A stretch of DNA of 64,000 bases. It comes from CAYRGQ01 sp964423925. Its GTDB lineage: Bacteria > Bacteroidota > Bacteroidia > Sphingobacteriales > Sphingobacteriaceae. Below the pieces are notes generated by a model that made no database searches, was not told the origin of the DNA, and worked only from the letters and a program-made list of their open reading frames with translations. The stretch is from assembly GCA_964423925.1 (NCBI GenBank), contig CAYRGQ010000001.1:186001-250000 (forward strand), in the 5' to 3' direction. Made by a program: the position numbers and the translations under genes. The stretch's first letter is position 1, and the number at the start of each line of letters is the position of its first letter. Positions 52,693 to 61,141 of this stretch are shown here, one piece after another.

Positions 52693-55200
52693 TTAGCCAT
52701 TGATTGGTGGAATTTCCACGCCATAGGCGATTTCGGCCACGAATTTTTCGAGTTCGGCCACGGCTCGGTCGAAGTCCGAAGGGGCGGGGATGCCGTCGGC
52801 GCGGATGTCGATTTCCATTTTGCGTAGGCGAAATGCGAGTTGACTGTTCCCCGCCTGGCCTGTTCGCCCGGCCAAGCGATGAAAGAGCAAGACCACGGTA
52901 TCGGCATCGCCACGCGCAAAGGCGGCTCGTATTGCTTGGATATCGCGTTCTGTATCCTCAACATATTGCTTATGTATTGCTTGGTCCGGGTCGGTTTCCA
53001 TGAACGGATCCGGTGATTCGGCGCGGGGTAGTTTAGGCTGAATGCCTAAAAAGGCAAGTAATTCGGCTTCGCGGAATGGCTTGAGCAGAATGTCGTCAAA
53101 CCCGCGGTTAAGGATTTGGTCCCGTTCTTCGGGAAGCGCCTGGGCGGTGAATGCGCACAGGCGAACATTTGCCCCGGCGGGAATTTTTGTTTGTAACGCC
53201 CGATTGAGGGCGAACCCGTCCATTTCCGGCATGCGTATGTCCATGAGGACGGTGCTGACATCAGTATCCCACGGTGTGGCCAATACGGCAAGAGGGGAGT
53301 CAAAGCAGGCGTGTGGAATTCCATGCTTGACCAAAATGCTACGGCAGAGTTCGAGAATGAAAGGGTCGTCGTCGATCATCCAGACCTTCTGATGGTTTCG
53401 GTGCCCAGCATCGTTTTCAGGCGGGAGGTTAGGTGGCGCCGATACAGCCGTCACGGTCTGCGTCGGGATCAAAACGCTGAACACGGATCCCTCTCCTAAT
53501 TGGCTTTCGAGCCTGATGGAGCCGCCCATGCTTTCGCAAATTGCCTTCACGATGCTTAGTCCCAATCCACTACCGAAATTTTGTCCTGAGTTGGCTTGGT
53601 CAGACTGCTCGAAATCGTTGAAGATACGTTCCTGGTCCTTCGTGGCTATTCCTTTTCCCGTGTCCCGAACCACAATATTAAGTTCCGTTTTTTGCGGATA
53701 CACCGCGGAGGCCACATCCACCGATATTTTCCCTTCTTGGGTGAATTTTACGGCGTTGCTGAGCAGATTGAACAAGATTTGCTTAATTCGAAACGAGTCT
53801 GCAAATACCCGAGTCGAACGAGGAAATCGGCTGGTATATTCCAGCTTAAGGCCTTTTTTCTCGGCTAGGGCGGCCATCACCGAAATTACTTCCTTCACTA
53901 AACCGTCCAAATCGAATTCATGTTCGTTCAATTGGATTTTGCCTGAGCTGATTCGGCTGTAGTCGAGCACCTCGTTGACGATTTGGAGGAGATGCTCCGC
54001 GGAGTGGTAGATTGCGTTGAGTTTTGAAGGATCAGGCTGCTGGTCTTGGCGTATTTGCTCGGAATACCCGATGATGGACTGAAGGGGGGTACGCAGTTCA
54101 TGGCTCATGTTGGCCAAGAACCGCTGTTTAGCCGCAGAGTGATATTCGGCTTCTTGCTTGGCGTGTTCCAACGCGATGCGGTAGGCGTTGCTTTTGCGGA
54201 TGTCTGATAGGATGAAATATACCATGATGCCAATGGCAATAAAGCATCCCAGCATAACCACGCCAATCCATACCACGCTTTTGTCGATGGTCACTTGGGC
54301 TTGGGCGTTTTCAACCCGGATTTCCTGCAAGGCGTCGCGTTCCACATGGTTGAGGATGTCGAGCATGTTGCCGATGAGCATGTTGCCCGCCAGCGTGAGT
54401 TCGATTTCACGGTTGATAAACGATTCCCGCTGTTGCTGCTGCGCGCGCTGGAAGCTGAGCACCGCGCTGTCGATCCGGGCTATTACGCTGTCGTATGGGA
54501 CCGATCGGATCGTGTCTATAAAGATTTTAAGTTCGTCCTCGATGATTTTTCGTTCAAGTACCTGTCTCGACTCCTCCTCCTGCTTGCGGGTTCCGAACAG
54601 CCGGCCGAAGAGACCACCCGAAGCGGTTTGTTCTTCAACGGTATCGATATGCGTTGGGGGGTCGTCGTACGTGGTAGTACGTCGCGTTTGGGAAGTAGTG
54701 ATGATCGTGCTGTCTACAGTCGGCTGGAGGATGACGTCGCTCAGCGCTTGTAGCTGAGCGGTAAATTCGCCTACATCGACCACCTTGTTGCGCACATTGA
54801 TATACGCATCAAATAGGCGGTCGCGTTGCGCCAGCAGTATCCGTATAGAATCCAAACGTTGCAATTGCACGGTGTTCTGGTTGTAAATTCCAGTCAGGGT
54901 GTCGATAGTTAACGCTACGCTTTTGGACTCTTCGGCAAAACTCTCGTAGGGTTCAACCCGTTTGTCAAGGAAGGCTTGTGCGCGTTGGAGCTGGTCGAGA
55001 CGCATGATTCCCTTCGCTAGTCGACCGACTAATTCAAGCTCGTGCTTGGGCGCAGTTACCGTGTCGATCGTATGGATCATCTCCTTAAACGCCCAGCGAC
55101 TGATGGCCCAAGCCAATGCCATGGCCATAATGCAGGCGATGAACACCAGCACGACTTTGCGGCGTACCCCCGAGGTAGGTCTTTGTGGTGTGGTTTCCAT
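52693..55200 (-). CDS. Hybrid sensor histidine kinase with receiver and Hpt domains
   Basis: An 835-residue membrane kinase. Two helices (about 17-36 and 309-331) flank a large, mostly helical periplasmic sensor with no family I recognise. A HisKA domain follows with H367 in SHELRTP, then a HATPase (NAVKFT, DTGKGI, GSGLGLSI). The receiver domain has D610/D611 and phosphoacceptor D654 in LMDIRMP, and K707. The C-terminal Hpt domain has H774 in LLFHRLAG. No DNA-binding output or cognate regulator is next to it, so the phosphorelay partner lies elsewhere. Confidence 0.92.
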   Translation of the reverse strand: METTPQRPTSGVRRKVVLVFIACIMAMALAWAISRWAFKEMIHTIDTVTAPKHELELVGRLAKGIMRLDQLQRAQAFLDKRVEPYESFAEESKSVALTIDTLTGIYNQNTVQLQRLDSIRILLAQRDRLFDAYINVRNKVVDVGEFTAQLQALSDVILQPTVDSTIITTSQTRRTTTYDDPPTHIDTVEEQTASGGLFGRLFGTRKQEEESRQVLERKIIEDELKIFIDTIRSVPYDSVIARIDSAVLSFQRAQQQQRESFINREIELTLAGNMLIGNMLDILNHVERDALQEIRVENAQAQVTIDKSVVWIGVVMLGCFIAIGIMVYFILSDIRKSNAYRIALEHAKQEAEYHSAAKQRFLANMSHELRTPLQSIIGYSEQIRQDQQPDPSKLNAIYHSAEHLLQIVNEVLDYSRISSGKIQLNEHEFDLDGLVKEVISVMAALAEKKGLKLEYTSRFPRSTRVFADSFRIKQILFNLLSNAVKFTQEGKISVDVASAVYPQKTELNIVVRDTGKGIATKDQERIFNDFEQSDQANSGQNFGSGLGLSIVKAICESMGGSIRLESQLGEGSVFSVLIPTQTVTAVSAPPNLPPENDAGHRNHQKVWMIDDDPFILELCRSILVKHGIPHACFDSPLAVLATPWDTDVSTVLMDIRMPEMDGFALNRALQTKIPAGANVRLCAFTAQALPEERDQILNRGFDDILLKPFREAELLAFLGIQPKLPRAESPDPFMETDPDQAIHKQYVEDTERDIQAIRAAFARGDADTVVLLFHRLAGRTGQAGNSQLAFRLRKMEIDIRADGIPAPSDFDRAVAELEKFVAEIAYGVEIPPING

Positions 55201-55371
55201 ACGTTGGTGTCTAGAAAGGAGACAAAATGCAACCGTATCGTGACCAAAAACTGTGCTAGAGATTCGCGACTGGGCTGCAAACTAACCCCGAAGCCTTACC
55301 TCTAGTCCTCCCGCTGGCGTACGCCTTACCGATTGCGTAAGGTAGATGTGACCCAATCCCGATATTGTCGG

Positions 55372-57144
55372 CTATTCAGCGTCCGTTTCGTAGATCGACC
55401 GGATCTCTCCTTCGTGACGTTGCATAATGGCCTTGCGCTTCAGGCTCAGCTTCGGCGTCAGTTCACCCGCGTCAATGGTCCACTCTTTGGGGAGCAATAC
55501 GAACTTTTTGACTCGTTCCCATTGGCCAAACTTCGTGCCTAGGCGGTCAATCTCGCGTTGGTATTTTGCGATGACCTCATCGTTCTTGATCACGCTTTCC
55601 CGCGAATCAAAGGGGATGCCCTTGTGGGTACACCATTTGGCGAGCTCTTCGAAAGCCGGGACGATGAGCGCAGCAGGAAAGCGTTGATTTTCGCCGATAA
55701 CCATGATTTGCGCAATCAGGAGCGATTCCATGTATTTGTTTTCGAGTGCCTGCGGCGCCACGTATTTGCCGCCCGCAGTTTTAAAGATTTCCTTTTTGCG
55801 GTCGGTGATGCGGAGGAATCCATCAGGCGTTAACTCACCGATATCGCCGGTTTTCAGGTAGCCGTTCTCGTCGAATATGTCCTTGGTGGCTTGTTCGTTT
55901 TTATAATAGCCGGATGTGACGTTCGGGCCCTTTGTCAGTATTTCACCATCCTCCGCAATCTTCACTTCGACGCTATCCAGCACCTTGCCCACGGATCCAA
56001 ATTTAAGGCCATTTGGTTCTAGGTTATTCACCGCGATGACCGGTGAAGTCTCGGTAAGACCGTAGCCTTCGAGGACAGGGATGCCCGCTGCCCAAAAAAC
56101 CCGGGCTAGCCGAGGTTGCAAGGCTGCGCCGCCGGAGATGATAACCTTAATGTTTCCACCTAGTGCAGCCTGCCACTTGCTGAAGATCAACTTACGGGCA
56201 ATACCTAATTGGACATCGTACCACCAGCCATTCTTGCCGGGTTCCTGAAAACGAAGCCCCAAGCCGACGGCCCAGAAGAACATGGATTTTTTTAGCCCTG
56301 TCAACTCCTTGCCTTTGGCGACGATGCGATCATACACCTTCTCGAGTACGCGTGGCACGGTGGTAAAACCATCCGGCTTGACATCGTTTATATCTGCCAC
56401 GATCGTATCGAGGCTCTCTGCATAGTGAATTTCCAATCCGCGCGAGAAATACATGTACACGGCCATCCGTTCAAAAATGTGACATAGGGGCAGGAAACTC
56501 AGCGCGCGTTTAAACTCGGTCGGAAGCAGGCGCTGGCAATCCATCACGTTACTCATGACATTTTTGTGCGATAAGTGGACACCCTTGGGCGTCCCCGTGG
56601 TCCCTGAGGTGTAAATCAGGGTGAGCATATCGTCCGGAGTCACGGCATCGCGATACGGTTGTAGATCCTCCTCGCTTGTGCCACTGTCGTCGACCAACGT
56701 GCGCCAGTGGTTGGCTCCTTCGACCTGGTCTAGAGTGTATAGCGGAATATCCAAACCCTGATCGTCCAATACCGCCCTTACTTTGGCATAAAGTTCTTCC
56801 GTACCCACAAAGATGAGCTTGGCCTCTGAGTCGCTGATGATGAAAGAAAGGTCTTTTTCGGAAAGGGTAGGATAGAGCGGTACCAACGCGACCCCTAATT
56901 GAGCAGTGGCAAAGTCACAGAAATTCCATTCCGGGCGGTTTGCAGACATTAATGCCACTTTGTCGCCTTTGGCGATTCCCTGACGGATTAAGCCCCTGCT
57001 CAGCTGGTCAACAATTTCGGCGAAATGGTCCGTTGAATAATTCGTCCATTCCCCTTTGGCTTTGCCTGCGACCATTATAGGCTTGTTATATTTCTCCTTG
57101 GCCTGAGCGAGGAGGTCAAAAACCCTTGTCAGTGATGCACTCAT
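55372..57144 (-). CDS. Long-chain fatty acid-CoA ligase (AMP-dependent synthetase)
   Basis: A 590-residue adenylate-forming enzyme that activates long-chain fatty acids as CoA esters. The P-loop-like motif YTSGTTGTPKGV, the GYGLTETSPV region, and the GDIGELTPDGFLRITDRKKE hinge and lysine segment are all present. C-terminal Lys in LSLKRKAI fits the catalytic lysine region. The enzyme is cytosolic or membrane-associated. No beta-oxidation genes are adjacent. Confidence 0.93.
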   Translation of the reverse strand: MSASLTRVFDLLAQAKEKYNKPIMVAGKAKGEWTNYSTDHFAEIVDQLSRGLIRQGIAKGDKVALMSANRPEWNFCDFATAQLGVALVPLYPTLSEKDLSFIISDSEAKLIFVGTEELYAKVRAVLDDQGLDIPLYTLDQVEGANHWRTLVDDSGTSEEDLQPYRDAVTPDDMLTLIYTSGTTGTPKGVHLSHKNVMSNVMDCQRLLPTEFKRALSFLPLCHIFERMAVYMYFSRGLEIHYAESLDTIVADINDVKPDGFTTVPRVLEKVYDRIVAKGKELTGLKKSMFFWAVGLGLRFQEPGKNGWWYDVQLGIARKLIFSKWQAALGGNIKVIISGGAALQPRLARVFWAAGIPVLEGYGLTETSPVIAVNNLEPNGLKFGSVGKVLDSVEVKIAEDGEILTKGPNVTSGYYKNEQATKDIFDENGYLKTGDIGELTPDGFLRITDRKKEIFKTAGGKYVAPQALENKYMESLLIAQIMVIGENQRFPAALIVPAFEELAKWCTHKGIPFDSRESVIKNDEVIAKYQREIDRLGTKFGQWERVKKFVLLPKEWTIDAGELTPKLSLKRKAIMQRHEGEIRSIYETDAE

Positions 57145-57415
57145 CGAATTTTGGTTTAATTCCTTGGTCTTTACTATTTGTCAGTACCGCTAATCTTGTT
57201 AATTTTTTTCGTTTTCACAAATTTGCCGAGCTTTATTTTGCCTTCCGAGACCGGCCAAACGGCCTTGGATTGACGCTTTGCGTAGGCACTTTAGGGACGT
57301 GCCGGATGCGTCTTGACAATATTTCCCAATTTTGGCTGTTATGGTATTTGTGGCATCGGTTTTGAGCGCGTAGGGGCAATCATAAAGGATCCATTAACTA
57401 AAATTATACAATCGA

Positions 57416-57931
57416 ATGAAACGAGTAAGACTTGCGATTTGGGGTACAGTATTAAGTTTTTTGACGTTAGCAGCGGTGCCCGGACAGGCCCAGGAGTCGC
57501 CGAGTTATTCTCAAGCAATAGGCGGCCGTTTTGGTGTGGCGAACGGCATTACCTACAAGCATTTTCTGAATGAAAGCCATGCCATAGATGGTATCGTCAA
57601 TTTCCAAGGGAATCGTAGTTTTGCGCTGTTCAAATTGCTGGCGCTTTATGAAATTCACTTGCCCATTTATGTGGTCGACGTGGAGGGATTGCAATGGTAC
57701 TATGGGTTTGGTGGCGGTATCGGTAGCTACCGGTACAAGAACATTGGCGATTCGCGCTACGACGAGCGGGGCTTGGCATGGAGTTTTGATGGCGTAGTCG
57801 GATTGGATTACAAACTGCCTACGGCGCCGCTGAATTTTTCGATCGACTGGAAGCCGACGCTGGAATTGACGCCGGAAAGCGGTCTTCGTTTCGACGGGAT
57901 TGGACTTTCCATACGCTACGTAATCCGCTAA
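57416..57931 (+). CDS. Small exported protein, likely outer-membrane beta-barrel
   Basis: A 171-residue protein with a signal peptide (about 1-25, ending GQAQE). The mature chain has alternating hydrophobic strands and Gly/Tyr/Trp turns (WYYGFGGGIGSY, LNFSIDWKPTLEL) and ends in IRYVIR, which suggests a small barrel. It is not a protein I recognise. It is bounded by a strong terminator at 57990-58029. The 271 bases upstream hold no gene. Confidence 0.65.
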   Translation: MKRVRLAIWGTVLSFLTLAAVPGQAQESPSYSQAIGGRFGVANGITYKHFLNESHAIDGIVNFQGNRSFALFKLLALYEIHLPIYVVDVEGLQWYYGFGGGIGSYRYKNIGDSRYDERGLAWSFDGVVGLDYKLPTAPLNFSIDWKPTLELTPESGLRFDGIGLSIRYVIR

Positions 57932-57989
57932 GCAGATTCCTTGGCGGCTAACCCGATTGGGTGAGCTCCAGCTCCAAGCAACGTGAAAA

Positions 57990-58029
57990 AAAAAGAGGTT
58001 AAGCGCCAATCGATGCTTAACCTCTTTTT
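57990..58029. terminator. Bidirectional terminator between convergent genes
   Basis: A 15-bp stem AAAAAGAGGTTAAGC/GCTTAACCTCTTTTT with a 10-base loop. A/T-runs on both sides allow it to stop the small barrel gene (plus) and the M61 peptidase gene (minus). Confidence 0.9.
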
Positions 58030-58059
58030 CTTATACGATGTTGCCCGTGAAGCGGTTCA

Positions 58060-59865
58060 TTATTTTCGGGCAGATAGCCAGATTTGGCCTAAACGCTGTT
58101 GTTCTTCAGTGGCAAGCGGAAGCCGGCGTACCACGTAGGCACCTTCGCTAGCGGGCTTCAGTGTCACGGTCAGCTCACGAATCAGGCCATCCCGCGCTAT
58201 GAGGACCCGGACGTCTTCGCCTATGGTGGCCTGCGCAATGATGTTTGCTAGTTCCCGGCCTCCGGCATCAAGGCGTGTACCGTTGATGGCGATGATTTCA
58301 TCACGCACACTGATACCGGCATCCCAAGCAGCGCCGTTTCGGGTGATGCCCGTTACCATGATTCGTCCATCCGTTACGGCTGTCCGCACGCCTAAGTCAG
58401 CGATTTGCTGGCCTTCGTTTTGGTCAATCAGTTCGTATCCAATCGGCCGCAGGTAAGCATTATAATCGAGCGCGTCGACGGAATGAGCCGCACGAAAAAT
58501 CTCCGCTACGGATACGCCTGTTACTTCTTCAATAAGTTCTTCTAGCTCAGCTTCTTCGAATCCTCTATCTAAATTAATGTAAAAGTGCTCGTAGGCCGCT
58601 TTCAGCACATCGTCCAAGCTCTTCTTCCCATCGGTGTTCGCAATGATTTTCGCATCCATGGCCAGTGACAAGAGTGCCCCTTTGTTATAGTAGGACACCG
58701 TCGAATTCGGGGAATTCTCATCTGGGCGGTAGTACTTTATCCAAGCGTCGAAACTCGCTTCGGCTACAGGCTGGATCAAATTGCCCGGCCGGTTCTCAAC
58801 AGCGTTGAAGTCCAGCCCCAATAGTTGCAAGTAAGCGGCCTCGCCGACCAGACCGGTCCGCAAGAGGAGGTGGTTGTCGTAGTAGGACGTGAAGCCCTCC
58901 ATAATCCAAAGGGCGGTGGTGTAATTTTCCGCTGTATAGTCAAACGGGCCGAGCTCGATCGGTCGCAGACGCTTCACATGCCATAGGTGAAAGTATTCGT
59001 GGGCGACCAGCCCGAGGAAGCTAGTGTACACGCGTGGGTTGGTGTAGCCGTTTCGCGTAGCGCCCAATACCGTTGAATTGAGGTGTTCCAGTCCGCCGCC
59101 ACCCGACTGGTAGTGGTGAACGATAAAGACATAGCGTTTATTGGGGTTGACCCCAAAAATACGTGTGGCTTCCTCAATAATTGCCGTGAAATCGGCAATC
59201 AATCGATCGGTGTCGTAGTTGCCTCCGCCCACCATGGCTACTTCGTGCAGAATCCCGGCGGCTTCGAAGGTGAAGACGTCCTGATTGCCTACCTCAATGG
59301 GGGAGTCAAACAAAATGTCGAAATCTGGCGCTGTATACGTGAAAGGTTTTCCTTCTGCGGGCTCCAGTCCAGTGGAGACTGTCGACCAGGAAGCGTGCGG
59401 TATGATGACAACTTCCACAGGATGGTCGAGGTGGCCGTCGACGTAGAGAAAGGTAGCCGCAGGCGACAAAAACGCATGCGAATCATCAATGATATTGGTT
59501 CGCACGGATATCTCGAACCCGTACAAACGGTACTGGATGACGGCATGACCCCCGGTATTGTGTACTCGCCAGGTATGCTTGTCTATTTTCTGCACGTCTA
59601 GTTTGTCACCTTGGGCGTCGTGGGCCTGGAATCCCTCCAGATTGCGCGTATATTCCCTAACCAAATAGGAACCAGGTGTCCAGACAGGCATTTTGACGTC
59701 GAGGTATCCACCCTCGAAACCACTGACTTCCATTTGTATGTCGGCGTAGTGGGCTTGAGGTTCGCTGAATGAAACTTCAAATCGAATTGACGTTTGAGCA
59801 AATGCGCTTGCAGCAGTTACGGTCATAAGAAATAGGGTATAAACATTGGATAATACTCGCTTCAT
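58060..59865 (-). CDS. M61 family metallopeptidase (glycyl aminopeptidase-like) with PDZ domain
   Basis: A 601-residue exported aminopeptidase. A signal peptide (about 1-23) precedes an N-terminal beta domain. The zinc motif HEYFH is at 289-293, followed by WHVKRLRP. A PDZ domain lies near 490-580 (segments GRIMVTGITRNGAAWDAGI and DEIIAINGTRLDAG). The family removes N-terminal glycine or alanine from peptides in the periplasm. A consensus-like promoter lies at 59891-59922. Confidence 0.92.
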   Translation of the reverse strand: MKRVLSNVYTLFLMTVTAASAFAQTSIRFEVSFSEPQAHYADIQMEVSGFEGGYLDVKMPVWTPGSYLVREYTRNLEGFQAHDAQGDKLDVQKIDKHTWRVHNTGGHAVIQYRLYGFEISVRTNIIDDSHAFLSPAATFLYVDGHLDHPVEVVIIPHASWSTVSTGLEPAEGKPFTYTAPDFDILFDSPIEVGNQDVFTFEAAGILHEVAMVGGGNYDTDRLIADFTAIIEEATRIFGVNPNKRYVFIVHHYQSGGGGLEHLNSTVLGATRNGYTNPRVYTSFLGLVAHEYFHLWHVKRLRPIELGPFDYTAENYTTALWIMEGFTSYYDNHLLLRTGLVGEAAYLQLLGLDFNAVENRPGNLIQPVAEASFDAWIKYYRPDENSPNSTVSYYNKGALLSLAMDAKIIANTDGKKSLDDVLKAAYEHFYINLDRGFEEAELEELIEEVTGVSVAEIFRAAHSVDALDYNAYLRPIGYELIDQNEGQQIADLGVRTAVTDGRIMVTGITRNGAAWDAGISVRDEIIAINGTRLDAGGRELANIIAQATIGEDVRVLIARDGLIRELTVTLKPASEGAYVVRRLPLATEEQQRLGQIWLSARK

Positions 59866-59890
59866 AACTACATTTGTTAGGTGAGCTTCG

Positions 59891-59922
59891 CAAATGTAAC
59901 CGTATAAACCTCGGCAAGCAAA
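59891..59922 (-). promoter_or_regulatory. Likely promoter of the M61 peptidase gene
   Basis: On the minus strand, TTTG (59922-59919) and TACATTTG (59898-59891) are about 20 bases apart, fitting the Bacteroidota pattern. The start would fall near 59884, about 18 bases before the ATG at 59865. Confidence 0.5.
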
Positions 59923-60067
59923 TTTATTGTTTTGTAGATAATGTGAAGGTGTAAAATTAGTGATACAGCGGGGGATTGCCTGGAGTTTACATTATTTTTA
60001 CGTTTTCAGTCATGACAGGCAAGTTAGGCCATGTGCCTGCAAGCGAGCCATCCACAACGCTTTTTCG

Positions 60068-61138
60068 ATGCAAAAAAAATACCTCTATATCCTTCTGGCC
60101 GTCCTGCTTGTGGCAGCGATGAGCTATTTCCTTACCCGCGAGGAGAAGCCAAAAATCAGCGCGCCCACAGCGAGTGCCAGCAGTGCGGCTATGGAAGTGG
60201 ACGCTATCGTCGTACAGCCGGGGTCGTTTTCCAACGTTATCAGCCTATCTGGCTCCATCGAGCCCAATGAGCAGGTGCAGATTCGGAGCGAGGTGTCGGG
60301 TATTGTGCGCAGCCTTTCGTTTCAAGAAGGGTCAAACGTACAGAAAGGGCAGCTGCTGTTCCGTATCGACGACACGGAGTTGCAAGCGCAGCTTTCGCAG
60401 GCCAATACGCAGGAAAAGCTTGCCGCCGACAATGAAAACCGAGCCCGTTTGCTGCTCGAAAAGGAGGCTATCAGCGTACAGGAATATGACGTAGCGTTGG
60501 CGGATTACGAATCCTCCAAGGCACAATCTGCCTTGATACGGGCACAAATCGAGAAAACGTACATCCGGGCGCCCTTCAGCGGAAAGATAGGGCTGCGGTC
60601 TATTTCCGAGGGTGAATACCTGACACCGGCTACTGTTGTGGCTAACTTGATGAGTGTCAATCCTGTAAAGATACAATTTGCCGTACCGGAACGCTATAGC
60701 GGCCAAATCAGGCTAAAGCAAGGCTTCGAATTCCAGGTTTCAGGTTCTGCGACGCGCTATCACGCCGAGGTGTATGCCATCGAGCCGGGCGTCGACCCGA
60801 CGACGCGGACTATCAGTATCCGAGCAATTGCGGAAAATCCCAACGGAGTTATATTTCCGGGGTCTTTCGCGCATATCGAGTTCCCCCTGCATCAGGTAGA
60901 GGACGCCATCTTGATACCCAGCCAAGCGGTTATCCCCGTGCAAAATGGTAAGCAGGTATTCGTTTACCGGAATAACGTAGCTACAGCCGTACCGGTTGAC
61001 GCGGAAAACCGAACAGCGACCGATGTGCTGATTAACACAGGCTTAGCGGTAGGCGATACGGTGTTGGTGTCGGGAATTCTATCGCTGCGCGACGGTGATT
61101 CGGTACGGGTAAATATTATTGAACAGCAAAACGACTAG
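60068..61138 (+). CDS. RND efflux system periplasmic adaptor subunit
   Basis: A 356-residue membrane fusion protein that links the inner-membrane pump to the outer-membrane channel. A short N-terminal membrane anchor (about 4-21) precedes the lipoyl and hairpin regions (LSGSIEPNEQVQIRSEVSG; QAQLSQANTQEKLAAD), then the beta-barrel domain with FAHIEFPL. The ATG at 60068 gives the anchor; an upstream frame has no homology feature. It lies four bases ahead of the pump gene. Confidence 0.93.
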   Translation: MQKKYLYILLAVLLVAAMSYFLTREEKPKISAPTASASSAAMEVDAIVVQPGSFSNVISLSGSIEPNEQVQIRSEVSGIVRSLSFQEGSNVQKGQLLFRIDDTELQAQLSQANTQEKLAADNENRARLLLEKEAISVQEYDVALADYESSKAQSALIRAQIEKTYIRAPFSGKIGLRSISEGEYLTPATVVANLMSVNPVKIQFAVPERYSGQIRLKQGFEFQVSGSATRYHAEVYAIEPGVDPTTRTISIRAIAENPNGVIFPGSFAHIEFPLHQVEDAILIPSQAVIPVQNGKQVFVYRNNVATAVPVDAENRTATDVLINTGLAVGDTVLVSGILSLRDGDSVRVNIIEQQND

Positions 61139-61141
61139 GTC

